A stretch of 64,000 bases of DNA from Tsukamurella sp040611135 (GCF_040611135.1 NZ_JBEXNL010000001.1:248001-312000); one strand, 5' to 3'. Positions 25,136 through 33,764 are shown, numbered from the stretch's first letter. The notes: generated from the sequence alone by a model not told the origin. A program made the numbers and translations.

Positions 25136-26137
25136 ATGTACCCCCGTTCCCTGCTCGCCGCCGTCGCTGCGGCGGGCGCCGTGCTCTGCGGCACCGCCTG
25201 CGGCGCGCGTCCTGCGGATACCGCCACGGACGTCATCGACGTCACCAACTGCGGTGTGCACCAGCAGTACCGGTCGCCGACCGCGGCCGTTCCCTACGAC
25301 GTCTCGGCGATCGAGAAGATGTTCGCGCTGGGGCTCACCGACCGCATCCGGGGCATCGTTTTGCCGAAGACCGTGCACGGCGTGATCGCGACGTCGCCGT
25401 ACCGCGACGAGTACGCCAAGGTGCCGATCCTCAGCGACGGCGTGCTCACCCAGGAGCCGCTCGTCGCAGCCAAGGCCGACTGGGTGTTCGCGGGCTGGCA
25501 GGCCGGATTCAGCCCGGCCCGCGGAGTGACGCCGGAATCGTTGGGGAAGCTGCGGATCGACAGCTACATGCAGGAGGAGACCTGCTACAACTACGGCGAC
25601 AAGCCGGCCGTGCGCGCGGCGAATCCGATGGCGGACACCTACACCGACCTCACCAACCTGGGCGCGATCTTCCGCGTCCCGGACCGGGCGACGAAGCTGG
25701 TCGACGGCCTCCGGACGCGGGAGCACACCTTGCAGGAGCGCGCCGACCGGAAGACGGTGAAGCCCTCGGTCTTCGTCTACGACTCGGGGACGGCCGAACC
25801 GTACACCGCCGGGCGCCGCGCCGCGGCCGACCGGGTCGTCTCGCTGGCCGGCGGCCGCTCCGTGACCCATGACGTGGACGGGCGGTGGACCACGGTCGGC
25901 TGGGAGTCCATCGTGCAGACGCAGCCCGAGGTGATCGTCATCGTCGACTACGACAAGCAGCCGGCGCAGCAGAAGATCGACTACCTGCGACAGTCGTCGC
26001 CGATCAAGGACTCGCCCGCCGTGCGGGAGAACCGCATCCGCGTCGTGGACTACGCGGAGCTGGTCGCGGGGCCGCGGAACCTCGACGCCGCCCAGGCCCT
26101 GGCGGAGTACCTGGAGCAGAGCGGGACGGCCCGATGA
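25136..26137 (+). CDS. ABC transporter substrate-binding lipoprotein (FepB/BtuF-type)
   Basis: This 333-residue precursor has a signal peptide and a lipobox with Cys after LCGTA (near residue 22). It fits the periplasmic-binding fold class III (PF01497): VPYDVSAIEKMFALGLTDRIRGIVLP, AKADWVFAGWQAGF, a long central helix region, VFVYDSG and VGWESIVQTQPEVIVIVDYD. Several Tyr/Asp/Asn and a CYNYGDKP segment line the presumed pocket. Proteins of this class bind siderophores, heme, cobalamin or other chelates. It forms the import system with the permease and (frameshifted) ATPase and overlaps the DUF364 gene by 4 bp. The ligand cannot be told from sequence. Confidence 0.9.
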   Translation: MYPRSLLAAVAAAGAVLCGTACGARPADTATDVIDVTNCGVHQQYRSPTAAVPYDVSAIEKMFALGLTDRIRGIVLPKTVHGVIATSPYRDEYAKVPILSDGVLTQEPLVAAKADWVFAGWQAGFSPARGVTPESLGKLRIDSYMQEETCYNYGDKPAVRAANPMADTYTDLTNLGAIFRVPDRATKLVDGLRTREHTLQERADRKTVKPSVFVYDSGTAEPYTAGRRAAADRVVSLAGGRSVTHDVDGRWTTVGWESIVQTQPEVIVIVDYDKQPAQQKIDYLRQSSPIKDSPAVRENRIRVVDYAELVAGPRNLDAAQALAEYLEQSGTAR

Positions 26138-26940
26138 GCGCACCCGGCTCCGCACCCGAAGCCGTCGCGGACGTGCTGGATCTCGCTCGTGAGGTCGCCG
26201 AGGACGAGGTGGCCCGCAGTGTCTTCTTCCTCACGCACGGCACCCGGCTCGCGGGAAGCGACCAGCGCTACCGCAACCGCTACGTCCTCGTCCGCGTCGG
26301 GGATTCCTTCGGCGCGTGCGCCTTCGAGGAAGGGGAAGTGGATCCCGACGTCGCGGACCTGTCCGGCGAGCCGCTCGCGGCACTGCTCGAGCACGCCGCG
26401 CGGCCGCTGCGGATCGCCGCGGCCGACGCCGCGCTCGGCGCTACGGCCCCGCACCGCGAGGATTCGCGCGCCGAGCGTCGGATCCTGCCCACCGGTACCC
26501 CCGACGTTCGCGCGGTCGCGCGGGACGCGGCGGTGGCGGAGCTGCTCACCTTCACTCCCGGCGCGCGGGTCGGTCTGATCGGCGTGGTCAATCCCCTGGT
26601 GGCCGCCATCCGCCAGCGCGGCGGCGAACCCGTACTCGCGGACCGGAACCTGCAGCGCACCCACTGGGGCGACCCCGTCGCCGATGATCATCGCGATGTC
26701 GTCGCGCAGGCGGACGTCGTGCTCGCGACGGGCATGACGCTCGGCAGCGGCAGCTTCGACGAGATCCTGGCGACGTGCCGGGAGCGGGGCGTGCCGCTGG
26801 CCGTGTACGCGCAGAGCGGCGCCGCGGTGGCCCGCGCCTTCCTCGGCGCCGGCCTCACGGCCCTCTCGGCCGAGCACTTCCCGTTCTCGCAGTTCTCGGC
26901 CGACGCCTCGCCGATGTACCTGTACCGGGGGCACGCATGA
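26134..26940 (+). CDS. DUF4213/DUF364 putative heavy-metal-chelation protein
   Basis: This 268-residue protein has an N-terminal domain (about 10-110; VFFLTHGTRLAGSDQRYRNRYVLVRVGDSFGACAFEEGE) like DUF4213 and a C-terminal Rossmann-like DUF364 domain (GARVGLIGVVNPLVAAIRQRG, VVLATGMTLGSGSFDEIL, VPLAVYAQSGAA). The family is annotated as a putative metal-chelation protein and is often found beside metal transporters. No enzymatic activity is established that I know of. Here it is translationally locked between the binding lipoprotein and an MFS transporter (4-bp overlaps on both sides). It may handle metal or the metallophore inside the cell. Confidence 0.8.
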   Translation: MSAPGSAPEAVADVLDLAREVAEDEVARSVFFLTHGTRLAGSDQRYRNRYVLVRVGDSFGACAFEEGEVDPDVADLSGEPLAALLEHAARPLRIAAADAALGATAPHREDSRAERRILPTGTPDVRAVARDAAVAELLTFTPGARVGLIGVVNPLVAAIRQRGGEPVLADRNLQRTHWGDPVADDHRDVVAQADVVLATGMTLGSGSFDEILATCRERGVPLAVYAQSGAAVARAFLGAGLTALSAEHFPFSQFSADASPMYLYRGHA

Positions 26941-28142
26941 GTGCACCACTGGAACGGCCGCTGCCCGACCGGGTCCTCGTCCGCGCGGTGTGGCCCTTGC
27001 TCGTCGCCGCCGCACTCGGTCTGGTGCCGTTCACCGTCATGGCGAACTTCCTCGTCGCCATCGCCGCCGACGCGCGCGCGAGCGTCGACGTGATCGGCAG
27101 CCTCCGCGGCCTCGGCGGCCTAGCGGCGCTGCTGGTCGGGATCGCCGCCGCGCCGCTGCTCGACCGGCTCTCGCGGTCGGCGGTGGCCGCGCTGGCCCTG
27201 GTCGTCCTCGCCGCGGGCTGCGGCCTGTCGGTGCAGGGGACCACGGCCGCGTGGATCGCCTTCTGCCTGCTGATCGGCGCGGGGACCGCGGTCCTCAACC
27301 CCGCGCTCTCGGCGATGGCCGCCGACCGGTTCGATGCACCCGCGGCGTCCGCGCGGGCCGCGACCCTGGTCTCGTCGACCATGACCCTCACGGCGGTCCT
27401 CGCGGCGCCCGCGCTGGCGGTGCCGGCGGTCCTGTGGGGATGGCGCGCCGACATGGCGGCGACCGCCGTCGTGCTGCTCCTCGTGGCGGTCCTGGTCGCG
27501 CGCCGCAGCGACCCGAGCGGCGGGGACACCCGACTGAGCTATCTGGACGCCTTTCGCACCGTCCGGTCGATCCCCGGCGCGATGGACGTCCTGGCGATCT
27601 CCCTGCTGCGCACGCTCGCCTTCATGGGCTCGCTCGCCTACATCGCCGCGGCCTTCGGCGAGCGGTTCGGTATCGGGACGGGCTGGTTCTCCCTGGTCTG
27701 GGCCACATCGGGCCTCGCCTTCTTCCTCGGGAATTTCCTCGGCGGCCGGGTGATGCAGGACCACAGCACGGAACGGCTGTTCCGCAGCGCGGGGGTCGCG
27801 ATCGCGATCGCCTCGATCGCGATGGTCGCGCTCTACACCGTCCCGCACATCGCGGTGGCGTGGCCGATGGTGGCGGTCGTCTCGGCCGCGCACGCCGTCA
27901 TCGCCGCCGCGGTGACGACGACGCTCGTGCGCGGGGCCGGGCCGGTGCGCGGCACCGTCCTCTCGCTCAACGGCGCGGCCCAGAGCGTCGGCGTCTTCGC
28001 CGGCGCGACCCTCGGCGGGGTGGCGCTCGCGGCAGGCGGATGGACCGGCGTGGGGCTCGTGCTCGGTGGTGCGACGGCCCTCGCGGCGGCCTTCGTCCTC
28101 CGGGCCTCGCGCCGCCTGTGCGCCGAGGAGCCGGCCGCATGA
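26937..28142 (+). CDS. MFS transporter, probable exporter in metal operon
   Basis: This 401-residue protein has about 12 hydrophobic spans. It is a typical drug/metabolite-exporter MFS, with AAPLLDRLSRSAVAAL after span 2 (the D-R-x-S-R loop), GTAVLNPALSAMAADRF, and GTVLSLNGAAQSVGVFAGATLGG in the second half. Within this operon it most likely exports the small molecule whose metal complex the ABC system imports, as MFS exporters do in staphyloferrin and opine-metallophore loci. This is inferred from context. ATG 26937 and the stop 28142 overlap both neighbours by 4 bp. Confidence 0.85.
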   Translation: MSAPLERPLPDRVLVRAVWPLLVAAALGLVPFTVMANFLVAIAADARASVDVIGSLRGLGGLAALLVGIAAAPLLDRLSRSAVAALALVVLAAGCGLSVQGTTAAWIAFCLLIGAGTAVLNPALSAMAADRFDAPAASARAATLVSSTMTLTAVLAAPALAVPAVLWGWRADMAATAVVLLLVAVLVARRSDPSGGDTRLSYLDAFRTVRSIPGAMDVLAISLLRTLAFMGSLAYIAAAFGERFGIGTGWFSLVWATSGLAFFLGNFLGGRVMQDHSTERLFRSAGVAIAIASIAMVALYTVPHIAVAWPMVAVVSAAHAVIAAAVTTTLVRGAGPVRGTVLSLNGAAQSVGVFAGATLGGVALAAGGWTGVGLVLGGATALAAAFVLRASRRLCAEEPAA

Positions 28143-29059
28143 CGGGGCGACGCCCGGCGGCCCGGGGCCGGGGCACGGGCCGGAGCACCGGCCACCACGG
28201 CGAACTCCTGCAGGGACGGTTCCGCTGTCCCGTGCTCGACGAGTGCCCGGGCCTGGTGACGGTGCCGATCGGCACCGTCGGATCCGTCGCGCTGTTCACC
28301 CCCGATGCCGGCGCCGGCGTGCGGATCCGGACCGACGGTGACGCACGGGATCTGACGAAGGCGCGGCGCGCGGCTGAGGCGACGCTCGCCCACCTGCGCG
28401 CCGAGGGCGCACCCGGGTTCACCGGCGGCGAGCTGCGCGTGACCAGGACGGCGCCGGTCGGCCTCGGTCTCGGGTCCTCCACCGCCGACGTCCTCGCCGC
28501 CGTCCGCGCGGTCGCGGATTGCTGCGGCGTCGAACTCGACGCGGACACCGTCGCGCGTCTGGCGATCGGCGCCGAGGGGGCGTCCGACCCGCTGTGGTCC
28601 GACCGGCCGATCCTGTTCGCGCACAGGCACGGCCACGTCATCGAGGAACTCGGCCCGGAACTTCCGCGGATGTTCCTCGTGCGCTGCATGCTGGGCGGCC
28701 CCGTCGACACCCTCGCGCTCGCCCCGGCGGGCACGGGGCACGTGGGGGAGTACGAGGAACTGCGCGCCCTGCTGCGCCGCGCGGTCGCCGACGGGGACGC
28801 TCCGGGGGTCGCCGCCGTCGCCACCCGGAGCGCGCGGCTCAACCAGAGCCGGCACTACAAGCCCGATCTCGACCGGCTGATCGCGGCGGGCGAGCGCGCG
28901 GGCGCACTCGGCGTCCAGGTCGCCCACTCGGGCAATGTCGCCGGCCTCCTCTTCGCGCACACGCTGTCCCCGGACCGGGTGCGGCGCGCGGCGGACTGCG
29001 TGCGCGCGGACGGATTCCGGGTGGATGTCGAGCCGCTGCCGATCGGCGGGGCGGTATGA
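28139..29059 (+). CDS. GHMP-family kinase (PduX/L-threonine-kinase-like)
   Basis: This 306-residue protein has the ATP-binding GHMP motif PVGLGLGSSTAD (residues 106-117) and an N-terminal STGHHGELLQGRF that equals the CGELLQG-type motif of PduX-like kinases. PduX phosphorylates free L-threonine with ATP for cobalamin assembly. No other cobalamin gene or B12 riboswitch is present here. The next gene is a PLP-dependent beta-replacement-type enzyme, so the kinase could activate serine or threonine as an O-phospho leaving group for that enzyme. The family assignment is clear. The substrate is an inference. ATGA overlaps exist on both sides. Confidence 0.85.
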   Translation: MTGRRPAARGRGTGRSTGHHGELLQGRFRCPVLDECPGLVTVPIGTVGSVALFTPDAGAGVRIRTDGDARDLTKARRAAEATLAHLRAEGAPGFTGGELRVTRTAPVGLGLGSSTADVLAAVRAVADCCGVELDADTVARLAIGAEGASDPLWSDRPILFAHRHGHVIEELGPELPRMFLVRCMLGGPVDTLALAPAGTGHVGEYEELRALLRRAVADGDAPGVAAVATRSARLNQSRHYKPDLDRLIAAGERAGALGVQVAHSGNVAGLLFAHTLSPDRVRRAADCVRADGFRVDVEPLPIGGAV

Positions 29060-30075
29060 AGACCTACGGTCACATCGCGGAGGCCCTGAGCCGTCCCGCC
29101 CTGATCCGCGCCGAGGACGCGCGGTACCTCCTGCGGTTCGAGTCGATGAAGGTCGCCTCGGCCCGCGCGGCGTTGCAGGCGGCCCTGGACGCGGGTCGGG
29201 TCCGTCCCGGCGGCACCGTCATCGACTCCTCGTCGGGCATCTACGCCTACGGGTTGGCGCTCGCCTGCCACGAGGCCGGCGTGCGGTGCCGCATCGTGGG
29301 ATCCACCACCATCGACGAGGGGCTGCGAGTCCAGCTGCTGGCCCTCGGCGTCCATCTGGAGCAGATGCCGCCGTCGGAGTCGCTCAAGCTGGATCAGGAC
29401 CGCCGCGTCCGCCGGATCGCCGAATTGCTCGCGGAGGACCCGTCGCTGCACTGGATGCGGCAGTATCACGATCCGGTGCACTACCTGGGCTACCGCGACA
29501 TCGCGCGCAACGCCGCTGCGGAGCTGTCCGCCACCGGCGTGCGGTCGCTGCGCCTGGTCGCGCCGGTGGGATCGGGCGTCTCGAGCGGCGCGTTGCGGCT
29601 CGGCTTCGAGGAGGCGGGTCTGCGGGTGCGGCTCGTCGGGGTGCAGCCCTTCGGCAGCATGACCTTCGGCGCCGAACACGTCGCGGACCCCGCGATGCTC
29701 ATAGCGGGCATCGGTTCGTCGATCCGGTTCGAGAACGTCCGGCACCGCCTCTACGACGTCATCCACTGGGTGTCCTTCGACCTCGCGCGGGGCGGCGCGC
29801 ACCGACTGCTCGCCGACCACGCGCTGTTCGCGGGTCTCTCGTCCGGGGCGGGGCACGTCGTCGCCGGGTACGAGCAGGACCACGACGACCACGACGACCC
29901 CGTCGACGCCACCGTGCAGGTGCTCCCGGACACCGGTCACCGCTACCTGCGCGCGCTGACCGAACCTCTTCCCGCGGAAGCGGAACCGGTGTGGCCGCGC
30001 CTCGTCGACGACCCGTCGGACATCGTTCTTCCCTGGTCGCGGATGTCGTGGTCGGGACGGCCCGGCCCGACGTGA
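29056..30075 (+). CDS. PLP-dependent cysteine-synthase-like (beta-replacement) enzyme
   Basis: This 339-residue protein of the tryptophan-synthase-beta fold has Schiff-base lysine candidate K32 in LLRFESMKVASARAAL, a substrate loop SSSGIYAYGLALA (58-70) in place of TSGNTGI, and a PLP-phosphate loop VGSGVSSGAL (171-180). FAGLSSGAGH, which contacts the pyridine nitrogen, is also present. The shortened N-terminus and altered TSGNTG loop set it apart from housekeeping CysK/CysM and bring it closer to specialised synthases such as SbnA-like enzymes. Those use O-phosphoserine with amines. Coupled to the GHMP kinase by a 4-bp overlap, it may build a diamino acid for a metallophore. Confidence 0.83.
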   Translation: MKTYGHIAEALSRPALIRAEDARYLLRFESMKVASARAALQAALDAGRVRPGGTVIDSSSGIYAYGLALACHEAGVRCRIVGSTTIDEGLRVQLLALGVHLEQMPPSESLKLDQDRRVRRIAELLAEDPSLHWMRQYHDPVHYLGYRDIARNAAAELSATGVRSLRLVAPVGSGVSSGALRLGFEEAGLRVRLVGVQPFGSMTFGAEHVADPAMLIAGIGSSIRFENVRHRLYDVIHWVSFDLARGGAHRLLADHALFAGLSSGAGHVVAGYEQDHDDHDDPVDATVQVLPDTGHRYLRALTEPLPAEAEPVWPRLVDDPSDIVLPWSRMSWSGRPGPT

Positions 30076-30088
30076 GCCGGACGTCGGG
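30066..30088 (+). terminator. Hairpin at the end of the metal operon
   Basis: CCCGACGT and ACGTCGGG form an 8-bp perfect stem with a 7-nt loop spanning the stop codon of the PLP enzyme gene, just before the convergent mnhG gene. No U-run follows, so this is a weak terminator call based on position. Confidence 0.45.
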
Positions 30089-30100
30089 AACGGGGCCGCG

Positions 30101-30433
30101 TCAGTCCCGGGCGCCGGACTCCATGTCGTCGCGGGCGATGGTGCTGTCCCGCAGGCGCTGCTCCTGATAGGCGACGCGGCCCACGCGGTGCGCGACCACG
30201 GGCGCGGTCAACATCGCGAACAGGCCGGCCAGTACCAACATCCACACGTCGACCGAATCCGCCATCCGGACGATCGCGCCGAGCAACAGCAGTAGCAGCC
30301 CCATGGTCTGCGGCTTCGTCGCGGCGTGCATGCGGGTCAAGGTGTCCGGGAACCGGATGATCCCGATCGCGGCGGTGAGCGCGAATACCGCACCGGTGAG
30401 GAACAGGACGGCGGAGACCACGTCGACGATCAT
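30101..30433 (-). CDS. mnhG: Mrp Na+/H+ antiporter subunit G
   Basis: This 110-residue protein has three membrane spans (VVSAVLFLTGAVFALTAAIGIIRF, TMGLLLLLLGAIVRMA, WMLVLAGLFAMLTAPVVAH). It carries the family signature FPDTLTRMHAATKPQTMG between spans 1 and 2. MnhG is the smallest core subunit of the multi-subunit monovalent cation/proton antiporter. It is the last gene of the mnhA-C-D-E-F-G operon and overlaps mnhF by 4 bp. A hydrophilic tail of about 25 residues (YQEQRLRDSTIARDDMESGARD) extends past the usual end. Confidence 0.95.
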   Translation of the reverse strand: MIVDVVSAVLFLTGAVFALTAAIGIIRFPDTLTRMHAATKPQTMGLLLLLLGAIVRMADSVDVWMLVLAGLFAMLTAPVVAHRVGRVAYQEQRLRDSTIARDDMESGARD

Positions 30434-30753
30434 CGGGACTCACCGCCCGGGCGGAGCGCGATGTCCGGCGTCTCGTCGGGCTTCGGGGCGAGCCCGGCAT
30501 CGTCGGGCACGCGGAAGCGCGCCACGGATGTGGACCCGACGAAGCCGATCAACGACAGCGCGACGATCCCCGGGATCACCGACGAGTTGCGGCTGAACGC
30601 CGCCCACACCGCGAGGCCACCCATCGCGATCGCGACGAGCGCGTCGACGGCGACCACCCGGTCGAGCGTGTTCGGGCCCACCAGCAGGCGGTAGGCGGTG
30701 AGGAAGGCCGCCACCACGAGGATCACGCCGGTCACGGTGTACACGACGGTCAT
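30430..30753 (-). CDS. mnhF: Mrp Na+/H+ antiporter subunit F
   Basis: This 107-residue protein has three spans and the MrpF signature RLLVGPNTLDRVVAVDALVAIAMGG, with the conserved Gly-Pro and Asp residues of the family. FVGSTSVARF closes the domain and a short charged tail follows. ATG 30753 overlaps the mnhE stop by 4 bp and its own stop overlaps mnhG. MrpF is required for assembly and activity of the Mrp complex. Confidence 0.94.
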   Translation of the reverse strand: MTVVYTVTGVILVVAAFLTAYRLLVGPNTLDRVVAVDALVAIAMGGLAVWAAFSRNSSVIPGIVALSLIGFVGSTSVARFRVPDDAGLAPKPDETPDIALRPGGESR

Positions 30754-31469
30754 GGTTGCTCCTCGGTCGGTGGGGCCTCTTCGGTGCGACGGTGGGCGAT
30801 CTCCGGGGCGGCCATCCGCCGGGCGGCGCCGATCCGGTCCGGCCGGGTCGCGACGCGCCGGGCCGCGCCGTCGACGTGGTGGTACTCGTCGTCGTCGATG
30901 CCGTGCAGCGGGCTGGCGTGCCACTCGCTGTCGCGCTCGAAGGCGCTGATGAACAGGCGCTCGAGCCGCGCGGTGCTCAGGTAGAACTGCCGCACCGCCT
31001 TCTCGCTGCTCACATCCACGACGTGCACGTAGAGCAGCCGGCGCTTCGCGTCGATGTCGAGCACCATCGTGCCGGGGATCAGGTTCATCATGTCGACCAG
31101 CAGCGTCAGCACCAGGTCGGACTTGACCGACACCTTCGCGCGCAACACCGCGCTCATCGGCGGCGCGCCCGGGCGGATCGCCAGCCAGGCGACCTGCACC
31201 GACGACTTGAACATCTCCACCACGTAGACCACCGCCAGCTTGAGCAGCGAGCCCACGTGGACCCGCCCCTCGACGGGTACCGGTGGCAGCGGCAGCAGGA
31301 GCAGGATCGCGAGCCCGATGATCAGGCCACCCGCGATGTTCCCCCAGGTCACGCGGCCCCACAGCATCACCCACACGGCGTCCAGCCACACCAGCTGGCC
31401 CACCTTGACCATGACGGCCCGGCGGTCCCGCAGGTCGGGCAGGATCCGGGTCACGAGTCGCTTAGCCAT
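30750..31469 (-). CDS. mnhE: Mrp Na+/H+ antiporter subunit E, with long C-terminal tail
   Basis: This 239-residue protein (ATG 31469) shows the MrpE pattern: LVWLDAVWVMLWGRVTWGNIAGGLIIGL, an AVVYVVEMFKSSVQVAW block and VLTLLVDMMNLIPGTMVLDID, where the Pro-Gly-Thr turn is highly conserved. The usual length is about 160-180 residues. Here the chain carries an additional hydrophilic tail of roughly 60 residues, rich in Arg, His and Glu. It overlaps mnhD by 8 bp and mnhF by 4 bp. Confidence 0.93.
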   Translation of the reverse strand: MAKRLVTRILPDLRDRRAVMVKVGQLVWLDAVWVMLWGRVTWGNIAGGLIIGLAILLLLPLPPVPVEGRVHVGSLLKLAVVYVVEMFKSSVQVAWLAIRPGAPPMSAVLRAKVSVKSDLVLTLLVDMMNLIPGTMVLDIDAKRRLLYVHVVDVSSEKAVRQFYLSTARLERLFISAFERDSEWHASPLHGIDDDEYHHVDGAARRVATRPDRIGAARRMAAPEIAHRRTEEAPPTEEQP

Positions 31470-33183
31470 GCGCGCCTCCCTGCGGTCCGGGGGTCGGCGC
31501 ACCGTCGGGCTGCCCGACGGTGAGCGGTTCGTACGCGTGCCAGCCGGCGTCACCGGCGGGCACCTCGAGTTTCGCGAGGGCCTCGGGGCCGAGCACGGCC
31601 TCGACGTAGTCGGACCTGCCGATGAGCTGGTCCGCGGCGCGGTCGGTGATGCCGAACATCGGGCCGGCCCACAGGGCGATGAACAGGCCGACGGCCAACA
31701 GGCCGGCCGTCGGCGCGACCATGCTGATCGGCATCCGGCCCGGGTCCTCCCGGTCGGCGAACTCGATCACGTCGGCGTCGTCGAGCAGCGCCTCCGGGCG
31801 GGCGCCCGCGAGTCGCCCCTCGGGGGCGTCGGCACGGGCCCGCCAGAAGGCCTTGGTCCACACCCGCGCCACCGCGTACAGCGTGAGCAGCGAGGTGATG
31901 ACGCTGCCGGCGACCAGCACCCACGCCAGTACCGAACCCTTCATCACACCCGCTTCGATCAGCCCGACCTTGCCGATGAAGCCCGAGAACGGCGGGATGC
32001 CGCCCAGGTTCAGCGCCGGGATGAAGAACAGGATCGCCAGCACCGGGCTCGCCGCGGCGAGCCCGCCGAGGCGGCGCAGCGACGCCGCGCCCGCCTGCCG
32101 CTCGATCAGCCCCACGACCAGGAACAGCGTGGTCTGCACGAGGATGTGGTGCACCACGTAGTAGATCGTGGCGCTCAGGCCGAGCGGCGTCGAGAGGGCG
32201 ATGCCGAAGATCATGTAGCCGATGTGGCTGACCAGCGTGAACGAGAGCAGGCGCTTGATATCGGTCTGCGCAATGGCGCCGAGGATGCCGACGATCATCG
32301 TGAGCAGGCCCGCGACCATGAGTACGTTGTCCAGCGAGCCGCCGGGGAAGAGCAGCGTGCGCGCGCGGATGATCGCGTACACGCCGACCTTCGTGAGCAG
32401 GCCCGCGAAGACGGCCGTGACCGGGGCGGGCGCCGTCGGATAGGAGTCCGGCAACCACGTGGACAGCGGGAACACCGCCGCCTTGATCCCGAACGCCACG
32501 AGCAGCACCGCGAAGAGCGTGGTCCGCGTACCGGACGGTAGGTCCTGCAGCGTGATCGCCATGTCCGCGAGATTCAACGTGCCCGTCGCGAAGTACGCGT
32601 AGGCGATACCCAGCAGGAAGATCAGCGACGACACCATCGAGACCATCACGTAGGACACACCGGCGCGCACCCGGTCGGCGCTGCCACCGACGGTGAGCAG
32701 CACGAAGCTCGCGGCGAGCAGCATCTCGAAGGAGACGAACAGGTTGAACAGATCGCCCGCGAGGAAGGCGTTGCACACGCCCGCCGCGAGGATCAGGTAG
32801 GTCGGGTAGAAGATCGACACGGGCTGGTGCTCGTCACCGTCGCGGATACCCTGGCCGACCGAGTACACGAGAACGCCCAGCAGCACGACCGCCGAGACCA
32901 GCACCATGAGTGCGGCCAGCTGGTCGGCTACCAGGGTGATGCCGAGTGGGCCGCCCCCGCCGTCCCGGTCGCCCCAGCCGCCGATGTGCAACGCGACGGT
33001 GCCGTGGCGGTCGGTGTAGTAGAGCATCGCCGCCGCGACCGCGACGATCACGACCAGCGAGAGCAGCGAGATCGCCCGCTGCAGGCGCGGATGCCGGCCC
33101 ATCACCATGGTGATCGCGGCGGCCATGATCGGCAGCACCGTCGGCAGCGGGATCAGGGTGTGCATGGTCGATTCGGTCATCAT
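31462..33183 (-). CDS. mnhD: Mrp Na+/H+ antiporter subunit D
   Basis: This 573-residue proton-translocating subunit is related to NuoL/M/N of complex I. It has about 14 spans, and the conserved blocks ALMVLVSAVVLLGVLVYSVGQ, GVCNAFLAGDLFNLFVSFEMLLAASFVLL, FGIKAAVFPLSTWLPDSYPTAPAPVTAVFAGLLTKVGVYAIIR and a broken-helix region SFTLVSHIGYMIFG carry the key Glu, Lys and His residues. Two adjacent ATGs start the gene (33183 and 33180) within the mnhC stop overlap. A C-terminal soluble tail of about 40 residues follows the last span. Confidence 0.96.
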   Translation of the reverse strand: MMTESTMHTLIPLPTVLPIMAAAITMVMGRHPRLQRAISLLSLVVIVAVAAAMLYYTDRHGTVALHIGGWGDRDGGGGPLGITLVADQLAALMVLVSAVVLLGVLVYSVGQGIRDGDEHQPVSIFYPTYLILAAGVCNAFLAGDLFNLFVSFEMLLAASFVLLTVGGSADRVRAGVSYVMVSMVSSLIFLLGIAYAYFATGTLNLADMAITLQDLPSGTRTTLFAVLLVAFGIKAAVFPLSTWLPDSYPTAPAPVTAVFAGLLTKVGVYAIIRARTLLFPGGSLDNVLMVAGLLTMIVGILGAIAQTDIKRLLSFTLVSHIGYMIFGIALSTPLGLSATIYYVVHHILVQTTLFLVVGLIERQAGAASLRRLGGLAAASPVLAILFFIPALNLGGIPPFSGFIGKVGLIEAGVMKGSVLAWVLVAGSVITSLLTLYAVARVWTKAFWRARADAPEGRLAGARPEALLDDADVIEFADREDPGRMPISMVAPTAGLLAVGLFIALWAGPMFGITDRAADQLIGRSDYVEAVLGPEALAKLEVPAGDAGWHAYEPLTVGQPDGAPTPGPQGGAHG

Positions 33184-33764
33184 CGCGCGTCCCCCTCTCC
33201 GTCGCCGGGCGGCAGTTCCCCTTCGCGCGGCTCCCGCGGAAGCGGCAGGGCGCCGGTGTCGACGGCGTCGAGCCGGGCCCGCTGCAGGTCCTCGCCGGTC
33301 AACGGCTCACCGTCGGGCCCGAAGGCGTCGCCCAGGGCCGACGGCGCACCCGTGATCGGGTCGTCCGAGGCGTCGTAGTCCGGCTCCTCGGAGGCGATGT
33401 CGCCGTCGCGCTCGAGGACCTTCGCGTCCTCGGGATCGTCGTCGACCTCGTCGTCGGTGTTGATGGTGAAGGAGCGGTAGGCCAGCGCCAGGATGAACGC
33501 CGACAGGCCCATGGTGATGACGATCGCGGTGAGGATCAGCGCCTGGGCCAGCGGGTCCGCCTCCGAGGTGCGCCCCTCGGAGAAGTACCCGACGATCGGC
33601 GGGTTGCCGGGCGGCGACGCCAGCGCGAGCACCAACAGGTTCACCGCGTTGCCGAACAGGATGATGCCCATGAGCATCCGGGTCAGACTGCGGTCGAGCA
33701 GCAGGTACACGCCGGTGGCGATCATGACGGCGACCGCGGCGAACAGCCCGATGTCGATCATCAT
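33180..33764 (-). CDS. mnhC: Mrp Na+/H+ antiporter subunit C with acidic C-terminal extension
   Basis: This 194-residue protein is NuoK-like with three spans: IGLFAAVAVMIATGVYLLLD, MLMGIILFGNAVNLLVLA and QALILTAIVITMGLSAFILALAY. The conserved DPLAQALILTAIVI block is present. MrpC is usually about 110-120 residues. Here about 75 extra residues form an Asp/Glu-rich, probably disordered cytoplasmic tail (TDDEVDDDPEDAKV onward). It overlaps mnhA by 4 bp and mnhD by 4 bp. Confidence 0.94.
   Translation of the reverse strand: MMIDIGLFAAVAVMIATGVYLLLDRSLTRMLMGIILFGNAVNLLVLALASPPGNPPIVGYFSEGRTSEADPLAQALILTAIVITMGLSAFILALAYRSFTINTDDEVDDDPEDAKVLERDGDIASEEPDYDASDDPITGAPSALGDAFGPDGEPLTGEDLQRARLDAVDTGALPLPREPREGELPPGDGEGDAR

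Noticed and set aside
28139..30075. Cobalamin-pathway role for the GHMP kinase and a housekeeping cysteine-synthase role for the PLP enzyme
   Set aside because: No other cobalamin gene or B12 riboswitch is present, and the PLP enzyme has an altered TSGNTG loop and sits in a metal-transport operon. These options are less likely but not excluded.
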